Origin: Sciscionella sediminilitoris
GTDB lineage: Bacteria > Actinomycetota > Actinomycetes > Mycobacteriales > Pseudonocardiaceae
Assembly: GCF_000737195.2 (NCBI RefSeq)
Contig: NZ_JALM01000019.1
Location: forward strand, 22,790-86,789
Direction of reading: 5' to 3'
DNA: 64,000 nucleotides
The notes below the pieces were generated by a model that saw only the letters and a list, made by a program, of their open reading frames with translations, had not been told where the DNA came from and did no database searches. The position numbers and the translations under genes are program-made. Positions 46,238 to 56,260 of this stretch are shown here, piece by piece. Numbering within the stretch: the first letter of the stretch is position 1; each line of letters begins with the position of its first letter.

Positions 46238-46672
46238 TCAGTTCCAGATCTCCACCGCGCGCACGACGAACGGTGCTGAGGGCACTTCGGTGGCCTCCGG
46301 ATAGGTGCGGAAGTCCCCCTCGGTCGAACAGTGATCGCCCTCGTAGAGGGTGATCTCCTGGGCACGGTTGTTCACGAAGGAACGTGCTTCGGCGCCGTCG
46401 GGGAGCGGAACGCAGGTGGAACTGGAAGCCGAGCTGAGATCGAGGAGCTGGGGCTTTCCGTGATAGTCGGCATCGGCCCAGTAACAGAACTGCTCGGGTG
46501 CGCACGCCGGTCGAGGTGGTGTCGGCGCGGAATCGGCAAAGGCGAGCTCACCTGAGGCCGGCAGGGCAAGGACGACGCCGATGCCGACGGTCGCGCACAC
46601 GCGTCTCGTGATGGACCGGGTCCTGCTGGTGTGCCCATTTCGGCTGTTCGTCTTGCGTCGGAACGAGATCAT
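46238..46672 (-). CDS. Secreted four-cysteine protein, peptidase inhibitor I36-like (copy 1)
   Basis: A 144-residue exported protein. A long Arg-rich n-region (~25 residues) precedes a hydrophobic core (VCATVGIGVVLALP) and a cleavage site near AFA. The mature part has four Cys spaced C-x5-C-x23-C-x27-C with a CVPL motif, in the style of beta/gamma-crystallin-like I36 (Streptomyces metalloproteinase inhibitor) proteins. GGGGA precedes ATG 46672. It starts 18 bases after the stop of a paralogue with identical Cys spacing, so the two form an operon. Inhibitor activity is not shown. Confidence 0.7.
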   Translation of the reverse strand: MISFRRKTNSRNGHTSRTRSITRRVCATVGIGVVLALPASGELAFADSAPTPPRPACAPEQFCYWADADYHGKPQLLDLSSASSSTCVPLPDGAEARSFVNNRAQEITLYEGDHCSTEGDFRTYPEATEVPSAPFVVRAVEIWN

Positions 46673-46690
46673 TATTTTCCCCTGTTCGTG

Positions 46691-47128
46691 TTATTGCGCG
46701 ATCTTGATGGCGGTGACGGTGATCGGGATTTTTGGCGTGAAAGTGCCACCACCCGGATAGGTCGGATGAGGCTTGTCGGGATTGCAATTCCGATCGGAAT
46801 AGACGGTCAGATCGCGATCCGATCGATTGGCAAGGGATTTCGGGGTGAAGTCACCCGAGAGTGGGACGCAATCGCCGGGATTCGTGTTCCGCAGATCCTT
46901 GGTCAGCAAGGCGTCATCGTATTCTTGTCCTCCCCACAGGCACGCCATGCCTCGTTCACAGGCGCTCCGCGCCAAATCGGGTCCTTCGCCCGGGTGGGTG
47001 ACCGAGGCCGAAGCGGATGCCGCTGTCGCCAGTGCGGCGACCATGGCGGCCCCCAGTGCCGTGGACAGCCGGAATCCCGTCGGGCCCTGTGCTTTTCGTG
47101 CCGCGTTCTGGTGGTGAAACCGCGTCAT
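46691..47128 (-). CDS. Secreted four-cysteine protein, peptidase inhibitor I36-like (copy 2)
   Basis: A 145-residue exported protein with signal peptide (hydrophobic STALGAAMVAALATAASA, cleavage after ASA). The mature domain carries the same C-x5-C-x23-C-x27-C frame and CVPL motif as its downstream neighbour, and ends in beta-rich PKIPITVTAIKIAQ. ATG 47128 with GGGAG upstream is chosen; the open frame runs further up without a Shine-Dalgarno or signal. First gene of the pair, reading away from a 237-base region with a perfect palindrome. Family assignment is by Cys pattern and size. Confidence 0.7.
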   Translation of the reverse strand: MTRFHHQNAARKAQGPTGFRLSTALGAAMVAALATAASASASVTHPGEGPDLARSACERGMACLWGGQEYDDALLTKDLRNTNPGDCVPLSGDFTPKSLANRSDRDLTVYSDRNCNPDKPHPTYPGGGTFTPKIPITVTAIKIAQ

Positions 47129-47251
47129 TGTGGTTCTCCCTTCTCGCCCGCCGTGGCGATCGGATCGATGAATCGGGGGTGTGATGACGGTGCTACCGGG
47201 CCGGTTCCTTTTCACGCTAAACATTCCCCGAACGGGTGCCAAGTGATGGAC

Positions 47252-47276
47252 CGCGTGAATGGACCATTCACGCGGA
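47252..47276. promoter_or_regulatory. Perfect 12-base-arm palindrome, probable operator
   Basis: CCGCGTGAATGG and CCATTCACGCGG flank a single base. Located between the divergent I36-like operon and the DUF4192 gene. A dyad this exact outside coding sequence is typical of a TetR/GntR-size operator; the regulator is not known. Confidence 0.55.
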
Positions 47277-47281
47277 CAAGG

Positions 47282-47316
47282 GTTCCTGTGGACAACTTGA
47301 CGCTGTCCACAGGAAC
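47282..47316. promoter_or_regulatory. Hairpin formed by inverted DnaA-box-like motifs
   Basis: GTTCCTGTGGACA and TGTCCACAGGAAC form a perfect 13-pair stem with a nine-base loop, followed by six A on the plus strand. Each arm carries a DnaA-box-like core: TTGTCCACA (minus, 47287-47295) and CTGTCCACA (plus, 47303-47311). Read on the minus strand a T-run precedes rather than follows the stem, so it is not a normal terminator. Confidence 0.5.
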
Positions 47317-47365
47317 AAAAAATCGAGTTTGCGCGGCCATCGGAATGCTGGGAGATGTTGATGCC

Positions 47366-48367
47366 ATGACAGCGACACGCCATTCCGTTCTCCGCCTCGA
47401 GGAACCCGGATCCGTCATCGCGGCGGTGCCGTTGTTGCTCGGATTCAATCCGTCCGATTCGCTTGTGCTGCTTTTGCATCGCGGGCCGGAACGGGACGAG
47501 CTCGGCCTGGTGCTGCGCGCCGATCTCCCGGATACCGGCAGTGTCTCGGTGACCGCCGAGCACCTCCTGGAGCCGGCGCAACTGCAGGGCGGCACGGCCG
47601 CGACCGTCGTTCTCGTCGGGGGACGACTGTGCTGGGAGCATCTGCGCGCGGTCGCCGTGTCCATCCGGGATCGTTTCCGGCATGCCGGGATCCCGGTGCT
47701 GCACATGCTCTGGACCTCGCACATCACGGCCGGGCAGCCATGGCGCTGCCTGGATGAGGACGACTGTCACGGTCTGGTCGAGGACCCGGAGGCCGGAACC
47801 CTCGTCGCGCTCTCACCCTCCGGCGGAGGGGAGGCGGGTATCTCCCGGTCCGATCTCGAACAGCGGCTCGCGCGCGCCCCCGACGAAGTGCTCGCTCGCA
47901 GGGCGGCGGTGCTCGCCCGTGGTCCCGATGACCGGCAACGGAGACCGGAGCAGTGGTATGCGCTGGTGCGCGATGCCGCCAATGCCGATACGGGCACCGA
48001 GCCGGACGACCGGCGACTGGCCGAGCTTGCCCAGGCGCTCCGTATCACCGATGTGCGTGATGCGTTCCTCGTCGGCCGAACCGATCGCGAACAACACGCG
48101 TTCCATGCGCTCTGGACCATGCTGACCAGGGCACTCCCGGATCCCGCCGGCGCGCCCGCTGGCTGTTTGCTCGCGGTAAGCGCCTATCTCGCCGGTGATG
48201 GCGTACTGGCCGGTATGGCCTTGGAACGGGTGCACGCCGCCGAGCCGGGCTATCAGCTGGCGAATCTGCTCTCGACGGCACTGCGCGCCGGAGTGCAGCC
48301 GAGCGCGCTCACCCGCCGCCTGAGTCCACTCGCCCAGGCGGCGCGTGCCCGGCTGGGGGTGTGCTGA
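47366..48367 (+). CDS. DUF4192 domain protein
   Basis: A 333-residue actinobacterial DUF4192 protein. The N-terminal SVIAAVPLLLGFNPSDSLVLLLHRG is the family hallmark; later segments include the LAVSAYLAGDGVLAGMALERVHAAEPGYQLANLL helix repeat. No catalytic motif is recognised and no membrane segment. ATG 47366 is used (GGGAG 11 bases upstream; ATG 47346 is also in frame). Convergent with galE. Function unknown. Confidence 0.8.
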   Translation: MTATRHSVLRLEEPGSVIAAVPLLLGFNPSDSLVLLLHRGPERDELGLVLRADLPDTGSVSVTAEHLLEPAQLQGGTAATVVLVGGRLCWEHLRAVAVSIRDRFRHAGIPVLHMLWTSHITAGQPWRCLDEDDCHGLVEDPEAGTLVALSPSGGGEAGISRSDLEQRLARAPDEVLARRAAVLARGPDDRQRRPEQWYALVRDAANADTGTEPDDRRLAELAQALRITDVRDAFLVGRTDREQHAFHALWTMLTRALPDPAGAPAGCLLAVSAYLAGDGVLAGMALERVHAAEPGYQLANLLSTALRAGVQPSALTRRLSPLAQAARARLGVC

Positions 48368-48380
48368 TGGATCAGCCGGA

Positions 48381-49343
48381 TCAGTTTCCTGTCCGGCCGG
48401 CCACGAAGGTCCACGCGTCCCCGACCATGGTGGCGAGATCCGCATGCTCGGGTTGCCAGCCGAGTTCGCGCTGCGCGGCCGCGCTGGACGCGACGAGCAC
48501 CGCGGGGTCACCGGCCCTGCGTTCAGCGAGTTTCGCCGGGATGTCGTGCCCGGTGACCTCCCGACAGGCGTCGATGACCTGGCGCACCGAGAAACCGGTG
48601 CCGTTGCCGAGGTTGAAGATCTCGTGTGTCCCCGGCTTCGCGGCGGCCACCGCCAGCAGATGTGCTTCGGCGAGGTCGGTCACATGGATGTAGTCACGGA
48701 TGCAGGTGCCGTCCGAGGTCGGGTAATCGTCCCCGAAGATCTGCACGTGCTCCCGTTGTCCGAGCGCCACCTGCAGGACGAGCGGGATCAGATGGGTCTC
48801 GGTCACGTGGCGTTCGCCGAACCGGTCGAAGGCGCCCGCGACATTGAAGTACCGCAGGCTCGTGGCCGCGAGCCCGTGCGCCTTCGCGTACGAGGTGATC
48901 GCGTGGTCGATCGCCAGTTTCGTCGCCCCGTAGGTGTTCGTCGGCCGGGTCGGTGCGTCCTCGGTGATGGGTACCTGCTCGGGCTCACCGTAGGTGGCCG
49001 CCGTGGAGGAGAACACCAGACGCGGCGTGCCGTGGGCGCGCATGGCGTCGAGCAGCCGCACCGAGGTGAGCACGTTTCCGTGCCAGTACTTGCCCGGATC
49101 CTGCATCGACTCACCCACGAGCGATTTCGCCGCGAAGTGCAGGACACCGTCGAAACCACGGGAGAGCACCGCGTCGGCCTGCTCGGCGACGTCCCCCTCG
49201 ATGAACTCCGCCCCGTCCGGTACGGCGTCCCGGTGCCCGGTGGACAGGTCGTCCAGCACGACGACCTCGTTACCCGCCTCGAGCAACCGTGCCGCGCACA
49301 CGCTGCCGATGTAACCGGCGCCTCCAGTGACAAGCAGCTTCAC
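48381..49343 (-). CDS. galE: UDP-glucose 4-epimerase
   Basis: A 320-residue short-chain dehydrogenase of the extended class interconverting UDP-glucose and UDP-galactose. NAD-binding TGGAGYIGS at the N-terminus, the Ser in [10 protein letters not shown], the catalytic YGATK (Tyr-x-x-x-Lys) and RYFNVAGA follow the GalE pattern. GTG 49343 with GGAAAGG upstream. Third gene of ideR-galK-galE; the dtxR-galE linkage also occurs in Corynebacterium. Confidence 0.95.
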   Translation of the reverse strand: MKLLVTGGAGYIGSVCAARLLEAGNEVVVLDDLSTGHRDAVPDGAEFIEGDVAEQADAVLSRGFDGVLHFAAKSLVGESMQDPGKYWHGNVLTSVRLLDAMRAHGTPRLVFSSTAATYGEPEQVPITEDAPTRPTNTYGATKLAIDHAITSYAKAHGLAATSLRYFNVAGAFDRFGERHVTETHLIPLVLQVALGQREHVQIFGDDYPTSDGTCIRDYIHVTDLAEAHLLAVAAAKPGTHEIFNLGNGTGFSVRQVIDACREVTGHDIPAKLAERRAGDPAVLVASSAAAQRELGWQPEHADLATMVGDAWTFVAGRTGN

Positions 49344-49383
49344 GACTGCCGCCCTTTCCGTTCGATGCCTTGTGTGCCGAAGA

Positions 49384-50633
<1,250 letters not shown>

Positions 50634-50637
<4 letters not shown>

Positions 50638-51329
50638 CGGGGCTGCGCGAACACGGCGTGGGCGATGTCGGCGTCGACCCGGACCTGGGTGCCACCGCCG
50701 ATGATCTCGATCTTCTCGTCCTGTGGGTGCGCACCCGCGACATCCACGATCGAACCCGGCCGCAGCCCGACGCTCTTGAGGTCGTTCATCACCGCGGGGT
50801 CGAGCTGCACGTGTTCGGCGATCCGGCGGACCTCGATCTTTCCGCCGCCGCGCCGGGCGACCTCGTCGACCCGGACGAGCCCCGACTCGACCGGCGTGGT
50901 CTCGATGTCCACCCCCAGCTCGGCGAGCCCCGGAATGGGGTTCCCGTATGGCGAGGTAGTCGGGTTGTCCAGCAGTTTGACCAGCTTGCGCTCCACGGCC
51001 TCGCTCATCACGTGCTCCCAGCGGCACGCTTCGGCGTGAACCTGCTCCCATTCGAGCCCGATCACGTCGACGAGCAGCAGTTCGGCGAGCCGATGCTTGC
51101 GCATGACGGCGACCGCCCGGCTGCGCCCGGCGTCGGTGAGCTCGAGATGCCGGTCGCCCGCGACCCGGACGAGCCCGTCGCGCTCCATCCGCGCGATAGT
51201 CTGGCTCACCGTCGGCCCGCTCTGCTCGAGACGTTCCGCGATCCTGGCGCGCAGCGGGACGACCCCCTCTTCCTCGAGGTCGTAAATCGTCCGGAGATAC
51301 ATCTCCGTGGTGTCCACAAGATCATTCAT
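50634..51329 (-). CDS. ideR: Iron-dependent regulator IdeR/DtxR
   Basis: A 231-residue DtxR-family repressor. N-terminal helix-turn-helix (IAERLEQSGPTVSQTIARMERDGLV), dimerisation/metal domain with ligands in ELLLVDVIGLEWEQVHAEACRWEHVMSEAVE (Glu/Cys/His pattern of sites 1 and 2), and a C-terminal SH3-like domain. It represses iron uptake and siderophore genes when loaded with Fe(II). First gene of the operon with galK and galE; in the same chromosomal neighbourhood as sigB, as in mycobacteria and corynebacteria. Confidence 0.95.
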
Positions 51330-51492
51330 CAGCTACCCCTAACTTCTGTGTCCATGGTAGTCGGTGGCACCGACACGCCGGGACACGACGACTCGCTGCC
51401 TTCCCGCGGCATGCCGGACGAAGCTCGCGACGGCCGTGGTCGTGGTGCGGTGGCAGGTGGAGTCATAGCGGGACAAATGACAGTATGACGCG

Positions 51493-52344
51493 GTGCGCGG
51501 GTTGATTTCCACTACTGAGGCTGCGGAGCTCATCGACGGCGGCGCGGCCGTCGTACTGGATGTGCGCTGGCGGCTGACCGGCCCGCCGGGGCGCGCCGAC
51601 TACGAACGGGCGCACCTCCCGGGCGCGGTGTTCCTCGACATCGACACCGATCTGGCCGATCCGCCGAGCACGGAGCGGGGCCGTCACCCGCTGCCGGAGC
51701 CGGACCGGCTCGTCGCGGTGTTCCGGGCGGCGGGGATCGGCGGGAACACCCAGGTGATCGCCTACGACGACGCGGACGGTTCGGTGGCGGCCCGGGTGTG
51801 GTGGCTGTTGCGCTGGCTCGGTCACGAACAGGTGGCCGTGCTCGACGGCGGGTTCGCGGCCTGGCAGGCCGAACGGCGCCCGCTCACCCCGGACATCCCG
51901 CACCCCGCGGCGGGGGACTTCACCGGCATACCGGGTTCGATGCCGGTACTCGACGCGGACGCGGCGGCGGAGCTCCCGGGAACCGGGGTGCTGCTCGATG
52001 CCCGCGCACCGGCTCGTTACCTGGGGGAGACGGAACCCGTGGACGCTCGCCCCGGACACATCCCGGGCGCGCGCAACAGCCCGGCGTCCGCGCATCTCGG
52101 CCCGGACGGGCGCTGGCGTCACGCATCGGAGCTGGCCGAACACTTCGCCGCGCTCGGGGCAGGCACCGGGAAGGTCGGGGTGTACTGCGGTTCCGGGGTC
52201 ACCGCCTGTTCGGTGGTGCTCGCGATGGAACACGCGGGGATCGGGGCGAGCCCGGCACTGTATCCGGGGTCCTACTCGCAGTGGAGCGCCGACGAGCGCC
52301 GCGAGGTGGCCCAGGGACACGAAGGCGGCGAGGTCGCTCCCTGA
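51493..52344 (+). CDS. Thiosulfate/3-mercaptopyruvate-type sulfurtransferase (two rhodanese domains)
   Basis: A 283-residue tandem-rhodanese protein. The N-terminal domain (residues ~5-120) is non-catalytic; the C-terminal domain carries the active Cys in YCGSGVTACSVVLAM (~residue 231). The CGSGVT loop is the mercaptopyruvate-type (CGSGVTA) signature, favouring 3-mercaptopyruvate over thiosulfate as donor. GTG 51493 start. It stands alone, 29 bases before acuC. Confidence 0.88.
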   Translation: MRGLISTTEAAELIDGGAAVVLDVRWRLTGPPGRADYERAHLPGAVFLDIDTDLADPPSTERGRHPLPEPDRLVAVFRAAGIGGNTQVIAYDDADGSVAARVWWLLRWLGHEQVAVLDGGFAAWQAERRPLTPDIPHPAAGDFTGIPGSMPVLDADAAAELPGTGVLLDARAPARYLGETEPVDARPGHIPGARNSPASAHLGPDGRWRHASELAEHFAALGAGTGKVGVYCGSGVTACSVVLAMEHAGIGASPALYPGSYSQWSADERREVAQGHEGGEVAP

Positions 52345-52373
52345 GCGCGGTCTCACCGGTTACGCTGGCGGAT

Positions 52374-53540
52374 ATGCGCAGCGTAGTGTGGGACAAGGCG
52401 TTACTCGCCTACGACCTCGGTGAGATGCATCCCTTCAACCCCGTACGCCTCGCGTTGACCATCAAGCTGGCCACCGAACTCGGTGTGCTCGAGGATGTCG
52501 AGTTGCTGGTGCCCGGCGCGGCGGGGGAGGACGAGCTGCTCCGGGTGCACGCGAAGGGATACCTGGACGCGGTCCGGGAGGCACCGGGGCTCGGCGCCGA
52601 TCTCGCGCACGGGCTCGGTACCGATGACAATCCGGTGTTCCCCGATATGCACGAGGCCTCCGCGCTGGTCGTCGGTGGCACGCTGCTGGCGGCGAAGCAG
52701 ATCGCGAGCGGGGCCGCGGAGCGCGCGGTGAACATCGCGGGCGGCCTGCACCACGCCATGCCCGATCGCGCGTCCGGGTTCTGTGTGTACAACGACTGCG
52801 CGATCGCGATCTCCTGGCTGCTGGACAACGGATTCGATCGGATCGCTTATCTGGACACCGATGTGCACCACGGCGACGGGGTGCAGGCGGCCTTCTACGG
52901 GGATCCCCGGGTGCTGACGATCTCGCTGCACCAGCACCCGAGGACCCTGTGGCCGGGTACCGGGTACGCGCGGGAATTGGGCGCGGGCAAGGGAAACGGC
53001 TACGCGGTGAACCTGCCGCTGCCGCCGGGAACCCGGGATCCGGCGTGGCTGCGGGCCTGGCACGCGGTGGTTCCCTCGCTGCTGGAACAGTTCGAGCCGC
53101 AACTGATCGTCTCGCAGTGCGGAGTGGACAGTCACGCCGAGGATCCGCTCGCGGATCTTTCGCTTTCGGTGGACGGCCATGCGGCGATCTACCGCAACGT
53201 GCGAGAACTGGCCCGGCGCTATGCGGGAGGGAAGTGGCTCGCCATCGGTGGCGGTGGTTATCAGCTGGTGCGGGTGGTGCCGCGGTCCTGGACGCATCTG
53301 CTGGCCACCGTGCTGGACCGGGATATCCCCGAGGACACCGCGATTCCGGAGAGCTGGCGCGATTTCGTCGGTGGCCTCGCGCCGCGCATCGAGCTGCCCA
53401 AGGCGATGTTCGACCGGACGGACACGGATTTCCTCGCCTGGGGCGGGGATGTCTCGGATGCCACGGACGGCTCGATTCTGGAGACCAGGCGTGCGGTGTT
53501 CCCGCTGCACGGCCTGGAACCGGACGATCCGCGGGATTGA
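52374..53540 (+). CDS. acuC: Histone-deacetylase-like acetoin utilization protein AcuC
   Basis: A 388-residue zinc-dependent deacetylase of the class I HDAC/AcuC fold. The GGLHHAM motif (tandem catalytic His), YLDTDVHHGDGVQAAFY (zinc ligands Asp and His) and the late GGGGYQLVRV motif (catalytic Tyr region) are intact. In Bacillus AcuC deacetylates acetyl-CoA synthetase. Here it precedes a GNAT/acyl-CoA-synthetase fusion by 12 bases, an acetylase/deacetylase pair. A TACGCT hexamer seven bases before ATG 52374 suggests a leaderless start. Confidence 0.92.
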   Translation: MRSVVWDKALLAYDLGEMHPFNPVRLALTIKLATELGVLEDVELLVPGAAGEDELLRVHAKGYLDAVREAPGLGADLAHGLGTDDNPVFPDMHEASALVVGGTLLAAKQIASGAAERAVNIAGGLHHAMPDRASGFCVYNDCAIAISWLLDNGFDRIAYLDTDVHHGDGVQAAFYGDPRVLTISLHQHPRTLWPGTGYARELGAGKGNGYAVNLPLPPGTRDPAWLRAWHAVVPSLLEQFEPQLIVSQCGVDSHAEDPLADLSLSVDGHAAIYRNVRELARRYAGGKWLAIGGGGYQLVRVVPRSWTHLLATVLDRDIPEDTAIPESWRDFVGGLAPRIELPKAMFDRTDTDFLAWGGDVSDATDGSILETRRAVFPLHGLEPDDPRD

Positions 53541-53552
53541 GGGGAGGCGGAG

Positions 53553-56249
53553 ATGAGCACCGAATCCTCACCGGACGACCTGCGCCGCGCCTACATCTAC
53601 CCCGCGCACTGGGAGGCGGATGTCGTCCTCAGCGACGGCGGCACCGTCCACATGCGACCGATCGTGCCGAACGATGCCGAGGCACTGCGCGAATTCCACG
53701 CGAAACTGTCCGAGCGGACCCGCTACTTCCGTTATTTCGGGCCCTATCCGCGTATCCCGGACAAGGATCTGCGCCGGTTCACCACGGTCGATCACTCGGG
53801 CCGGGTCGCCTTCGTCGCGACACTCGGCGGGGAGATCATCTCGGTCGGCCGCTACGAACGGCTGGACGACGGGGATTCCGCCGAGGTGGCCTTCGTGGTC
53901 GCGGACGCGCATCAGGGCCGCGGCCTCGGCTCCATCCTGCTCGAGCACCTGGCCGCCGCCGCACGGGAGAACGGGTTTCGCCGGTTCGTGGCCGAGGTGC
54001 TCGCGGAGAACGCGACCATGGTGCGGGTGTTCCGCGATGCCGGGTACCAGGTCTCGCGTGCGATCGAGGAAGGCGTGCTGCACCTGGAGTTCGACATCGA
54101 TCCGACCAAGGCCTCGATCTCGGTGGCCCGCGCCCGCGAGCAGGCCGCGGAGGCGCGCAGCGTGCACAATCTGCTGCATCCCAGGGCGGTCGCGGTCATC
54201 GGTGCTTCCGCGGACCCGACCAAGGTCGGCTATGTGGTGTTCACGAACCTGCTCTCGGCCAGTTTCGCGGGCACCGTCTATCCGGTGAACTCGGAACACT
54301 CCTCGGTGCGCGGGGTGCGGGCATACGCCTCGGTGGTGGACATTCCCGATCCGGTGGATCTCGCGGTGGTCGCGGTGCCCGCCTCGGGGATGGACGAGGT
54401 GCTCGACGCCTGCCTGGCGAAGGGGGTGACCACGCTGGTCGTGGTGTCCTCCGGGTTCAGCGACGCCGGGCCGCGCGGTAAGGAAGCGGAACGCCGCATG
54501 GTGGCCGAGGCGCGGGCGCACGGCATGCGGGTCGTGGGCCCGAACGCGCTCGGCGTGATCAACACCGACCCGCGGCTGCGGCTCAACGCCACCCTGGCGA
54601 CCACCCTTCCCGCACACGGCAGGGTCGGCTTCTTCTGCCAGTCCGGTGCGCTCGGCACCGCGATCCTCGCCGATGCCGCCGAACGCGGGCTCGGCCTCTC
54701 CACGTTCGTCTCGGCGGGCAACCGCGCCGACGTCTCCGGCAACGATCTGCTGCAGTACTGGGAGACCGATCCGGAAACCGATGTGGTGCTGCTGTATCTG
54801 GAATCGTTCGGCAACCCGCGCAAGTTCGGCAGACTGGCCCGGCGGCTGGCCAGGCACAAGCCGGTGATCGCGGTGAAATCCGGGCGGCACACCACCCGGC
54901 CGGCGCTCACCCCGACCTCGGTGCCGCTGGAGGACGCCGGTGTGGCGCGGCTGTTCGAACAGGCGGGCGTGATCCGGGTGGAGACGATCGCGCAGCTGTT
55001 CGACACCGCGCTGCTGCTGGCCAACCAGCCGTTGCCGCGCGGCAACCGGCTCGCCGTGGTCGGGAACTCGACCGCGATCGGGGTGCTTGCCGCGGACACC
55101 GCGCGCGACGGTGGCCTGGAGCTGGCCCGCGAGCCCATCGACACCGGGGCGCAGCCGACCCCGGAGGACTTCGCCGAGGCGGTCCGCTCGGTCCTGGCCG
55201 ACGAACAGGTGGACGCGCTCGTGGTGGTGTTCGTGCCGCCGATCGCGATCCCCACCGCCGCGTACGCCGCCGCCCTGCGCACCGTGGTCGACGAGACCGA
55301 ACAGGCGAAGGTCAAACCGATCGTGTCCACCTTCGTGGGCGCGGAGGGGATGCCCGAGCAACTGGCCATCGGGGACGGGGCGGTCGGCTCCATCCCCTCG
55401 TATCCGAGCCCGGAGCGCGCGACCCGGGCGCTGGTGCGGGCGAACACCTACGCGCGCTGGCGCGAGCAGCCGCGCGGGGAACACCTGCGCCCGGCAGGGA
55501 TCGACACCGATGCCGGGGCGGGCATCGTGCACTCCGCGCTCGCCGAATCCGATGCGGCCGAGACCGAACTGTCCGAGCAGCGGGCCCAGGACCTGCTGGC
55601 CGCCTATGGCATCGAGATCGAGCCCTACCGGGTGGTCGGCACCGAGCAGGAGGCCGAGCAGGCTGCGGCCGAGCTCGGTTATCCGGTCGTGCTCAAACAG
55701 GCGGCCTTCGGTGAGGTGCCGCTGGCCGAACTCGCCGATGTGCGCCTCGACATCACCGGGGCCGCGGACCTGCGCGCCGCCTACCGTTCGCTGCGCGAGA
55801 CCGGGGCCGACGGGCAGCTCTACGTGCAGCGGATGGCCCCGCGCGGGCACTCCTGCCTGTTCAGTGTGCAGGACGATCCCTCGTTCGGTTCGGTGCTGGC
55901 CTTCGGTCTTTCCGGTCCCGTCTCCGATCTGGTCGGTGACCGGGCCTACCGTGCCGTCCCGCTCTCCGATGTGGACGCGCGCTGGCTCATCCGGGCACCG
56001 CGCACCGCCCCGCTGCTGACCGGCTGGCGGGGCCGCAAACCGGTGGACACCGCCGCGCTCGAGGAACTGGCCCTGCGCTGCAGCGCGCTCGCCGAGGACC
56101 TGCCGCAGGTGCGCTCGCTGCTGCTGGATCCGGTGATCGTGACCGCGCAGGGCGCGCGGGTGGCGCGTGGCCGGATCATCCTCGGCCTTCCGGAACTGGC
56201 CGCGGACGAGGGACCACGAAGGCTGGGCTCGTACCGTACTAACGAGTAG
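53553..56249 (+). CDS. GNAT/acyl-CoA synthetase (NDP-forming)-like fusion, probable protein lysine acetyltransferase
   Basis: An 898-residue multidomain protein. Residues ~20-190 are a GNAT domain (RTRYFRYFG, then DAHQGRGLGSILLEHL for acetyl-CoA). Residues ~205-330 are the CoA-binding domain (RAVAVIGASADPTKVGYVVF), ~345-640 the succinyl-CoA-ligase-like domain, and ~675-898 an ATP-grasp domain (QRAQDLLAAYGIEIEPYRV, YPVVLKQA). GNAT comes first, the order opposite to enterobacterial Pat/PatZ. The region corresponding to the phosphohistidine loop reads RHTTRPALT rather than SHTGAL, so ligase activity is doubtful and a regulatory CoA/acetyl-CoA sensor role is likely. Downstream of acuC with GGGGAGG. 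Confidence 0.85.
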   Translation: MSTESSPDDLRRAYIYPAHWEADVVLSDGGTVHMRPIVPNDAEALREFHAKLSERTRYFRYFGPYPRIPDKDLRRFTTVDHSGRVAFVATLGGEIISVGRYERLDDGDSAEVAFVVADAHQGRGLGSILLEHLAAAARENGFRRFVAEVLAENATMVRVFRDAGYQVSRAIEEGVLHLEFDIDPTKASISVARAREQAAEARSVHNLLHPRAVAVIGASADPTKVGYVVFTNLLSASFAGTVYPVNSEHSSVRGVRAYASVVDIPDPVDLAVVAVPASGMDEVLDACLAKGVTTLVVVSSGFSDAGPRGKEAERRMVAEARAHGMRVVGPNALGVINTDPRLRLNATLATTLPAHGRVGFFCQSGALGTAILADAAERGLGLSTFVSAGNRADVSGNDLLQYWETDPETDVVLLYLESFGNPRKFGRLARRLARHKPVIAVKSGRHTTRPALTPTSVPLEDAGVARLFEQAGVIRVETIAQLFDTALLLANQPLPRGNRLAVVGNSTAIGVLAADTARDGGLELAREPIDTGAQPTPEDFAEAVRSVLADEQVDALVVVFVPPIAIPTAAYAAALRTVVDETEQAKVKPIVSTFVGAEGMPEQLAIGDGAVGSIPSYPSPERATRALVRANTYARWREQPRGEHLRPAGIDTDAGAGIVHSALAESDAAETELSEQRAQDLLAAYGIEIEPYRVVGTEQEAEQAAAELGYPVVLKQAAFGEVPLAELADVRLDITGAADLRAAYRSLRETGADGQLYVQRMAPRGHSCLFSVQDDPSFGSVLAFGLSGPVSDLVGDRAYRAVPLSDVDARWLIRAPRTAPLLTGWRGRKPVDTAALEELALRCSALAEDLPQVRSLLLDPVIVTAQGARVARGRIILGLPELAADEGPRRLGSYRTNE

Positions 56250-56260
56250 CCTGTGCTTCC

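Noticed and set aside
51330..51350. Iron-box-like sequence upstream of ideR
   Set aside because: The TTAGGGGTAGC run needs an extra base to align with the consensus and the second half is poor; no support for autoregulation.
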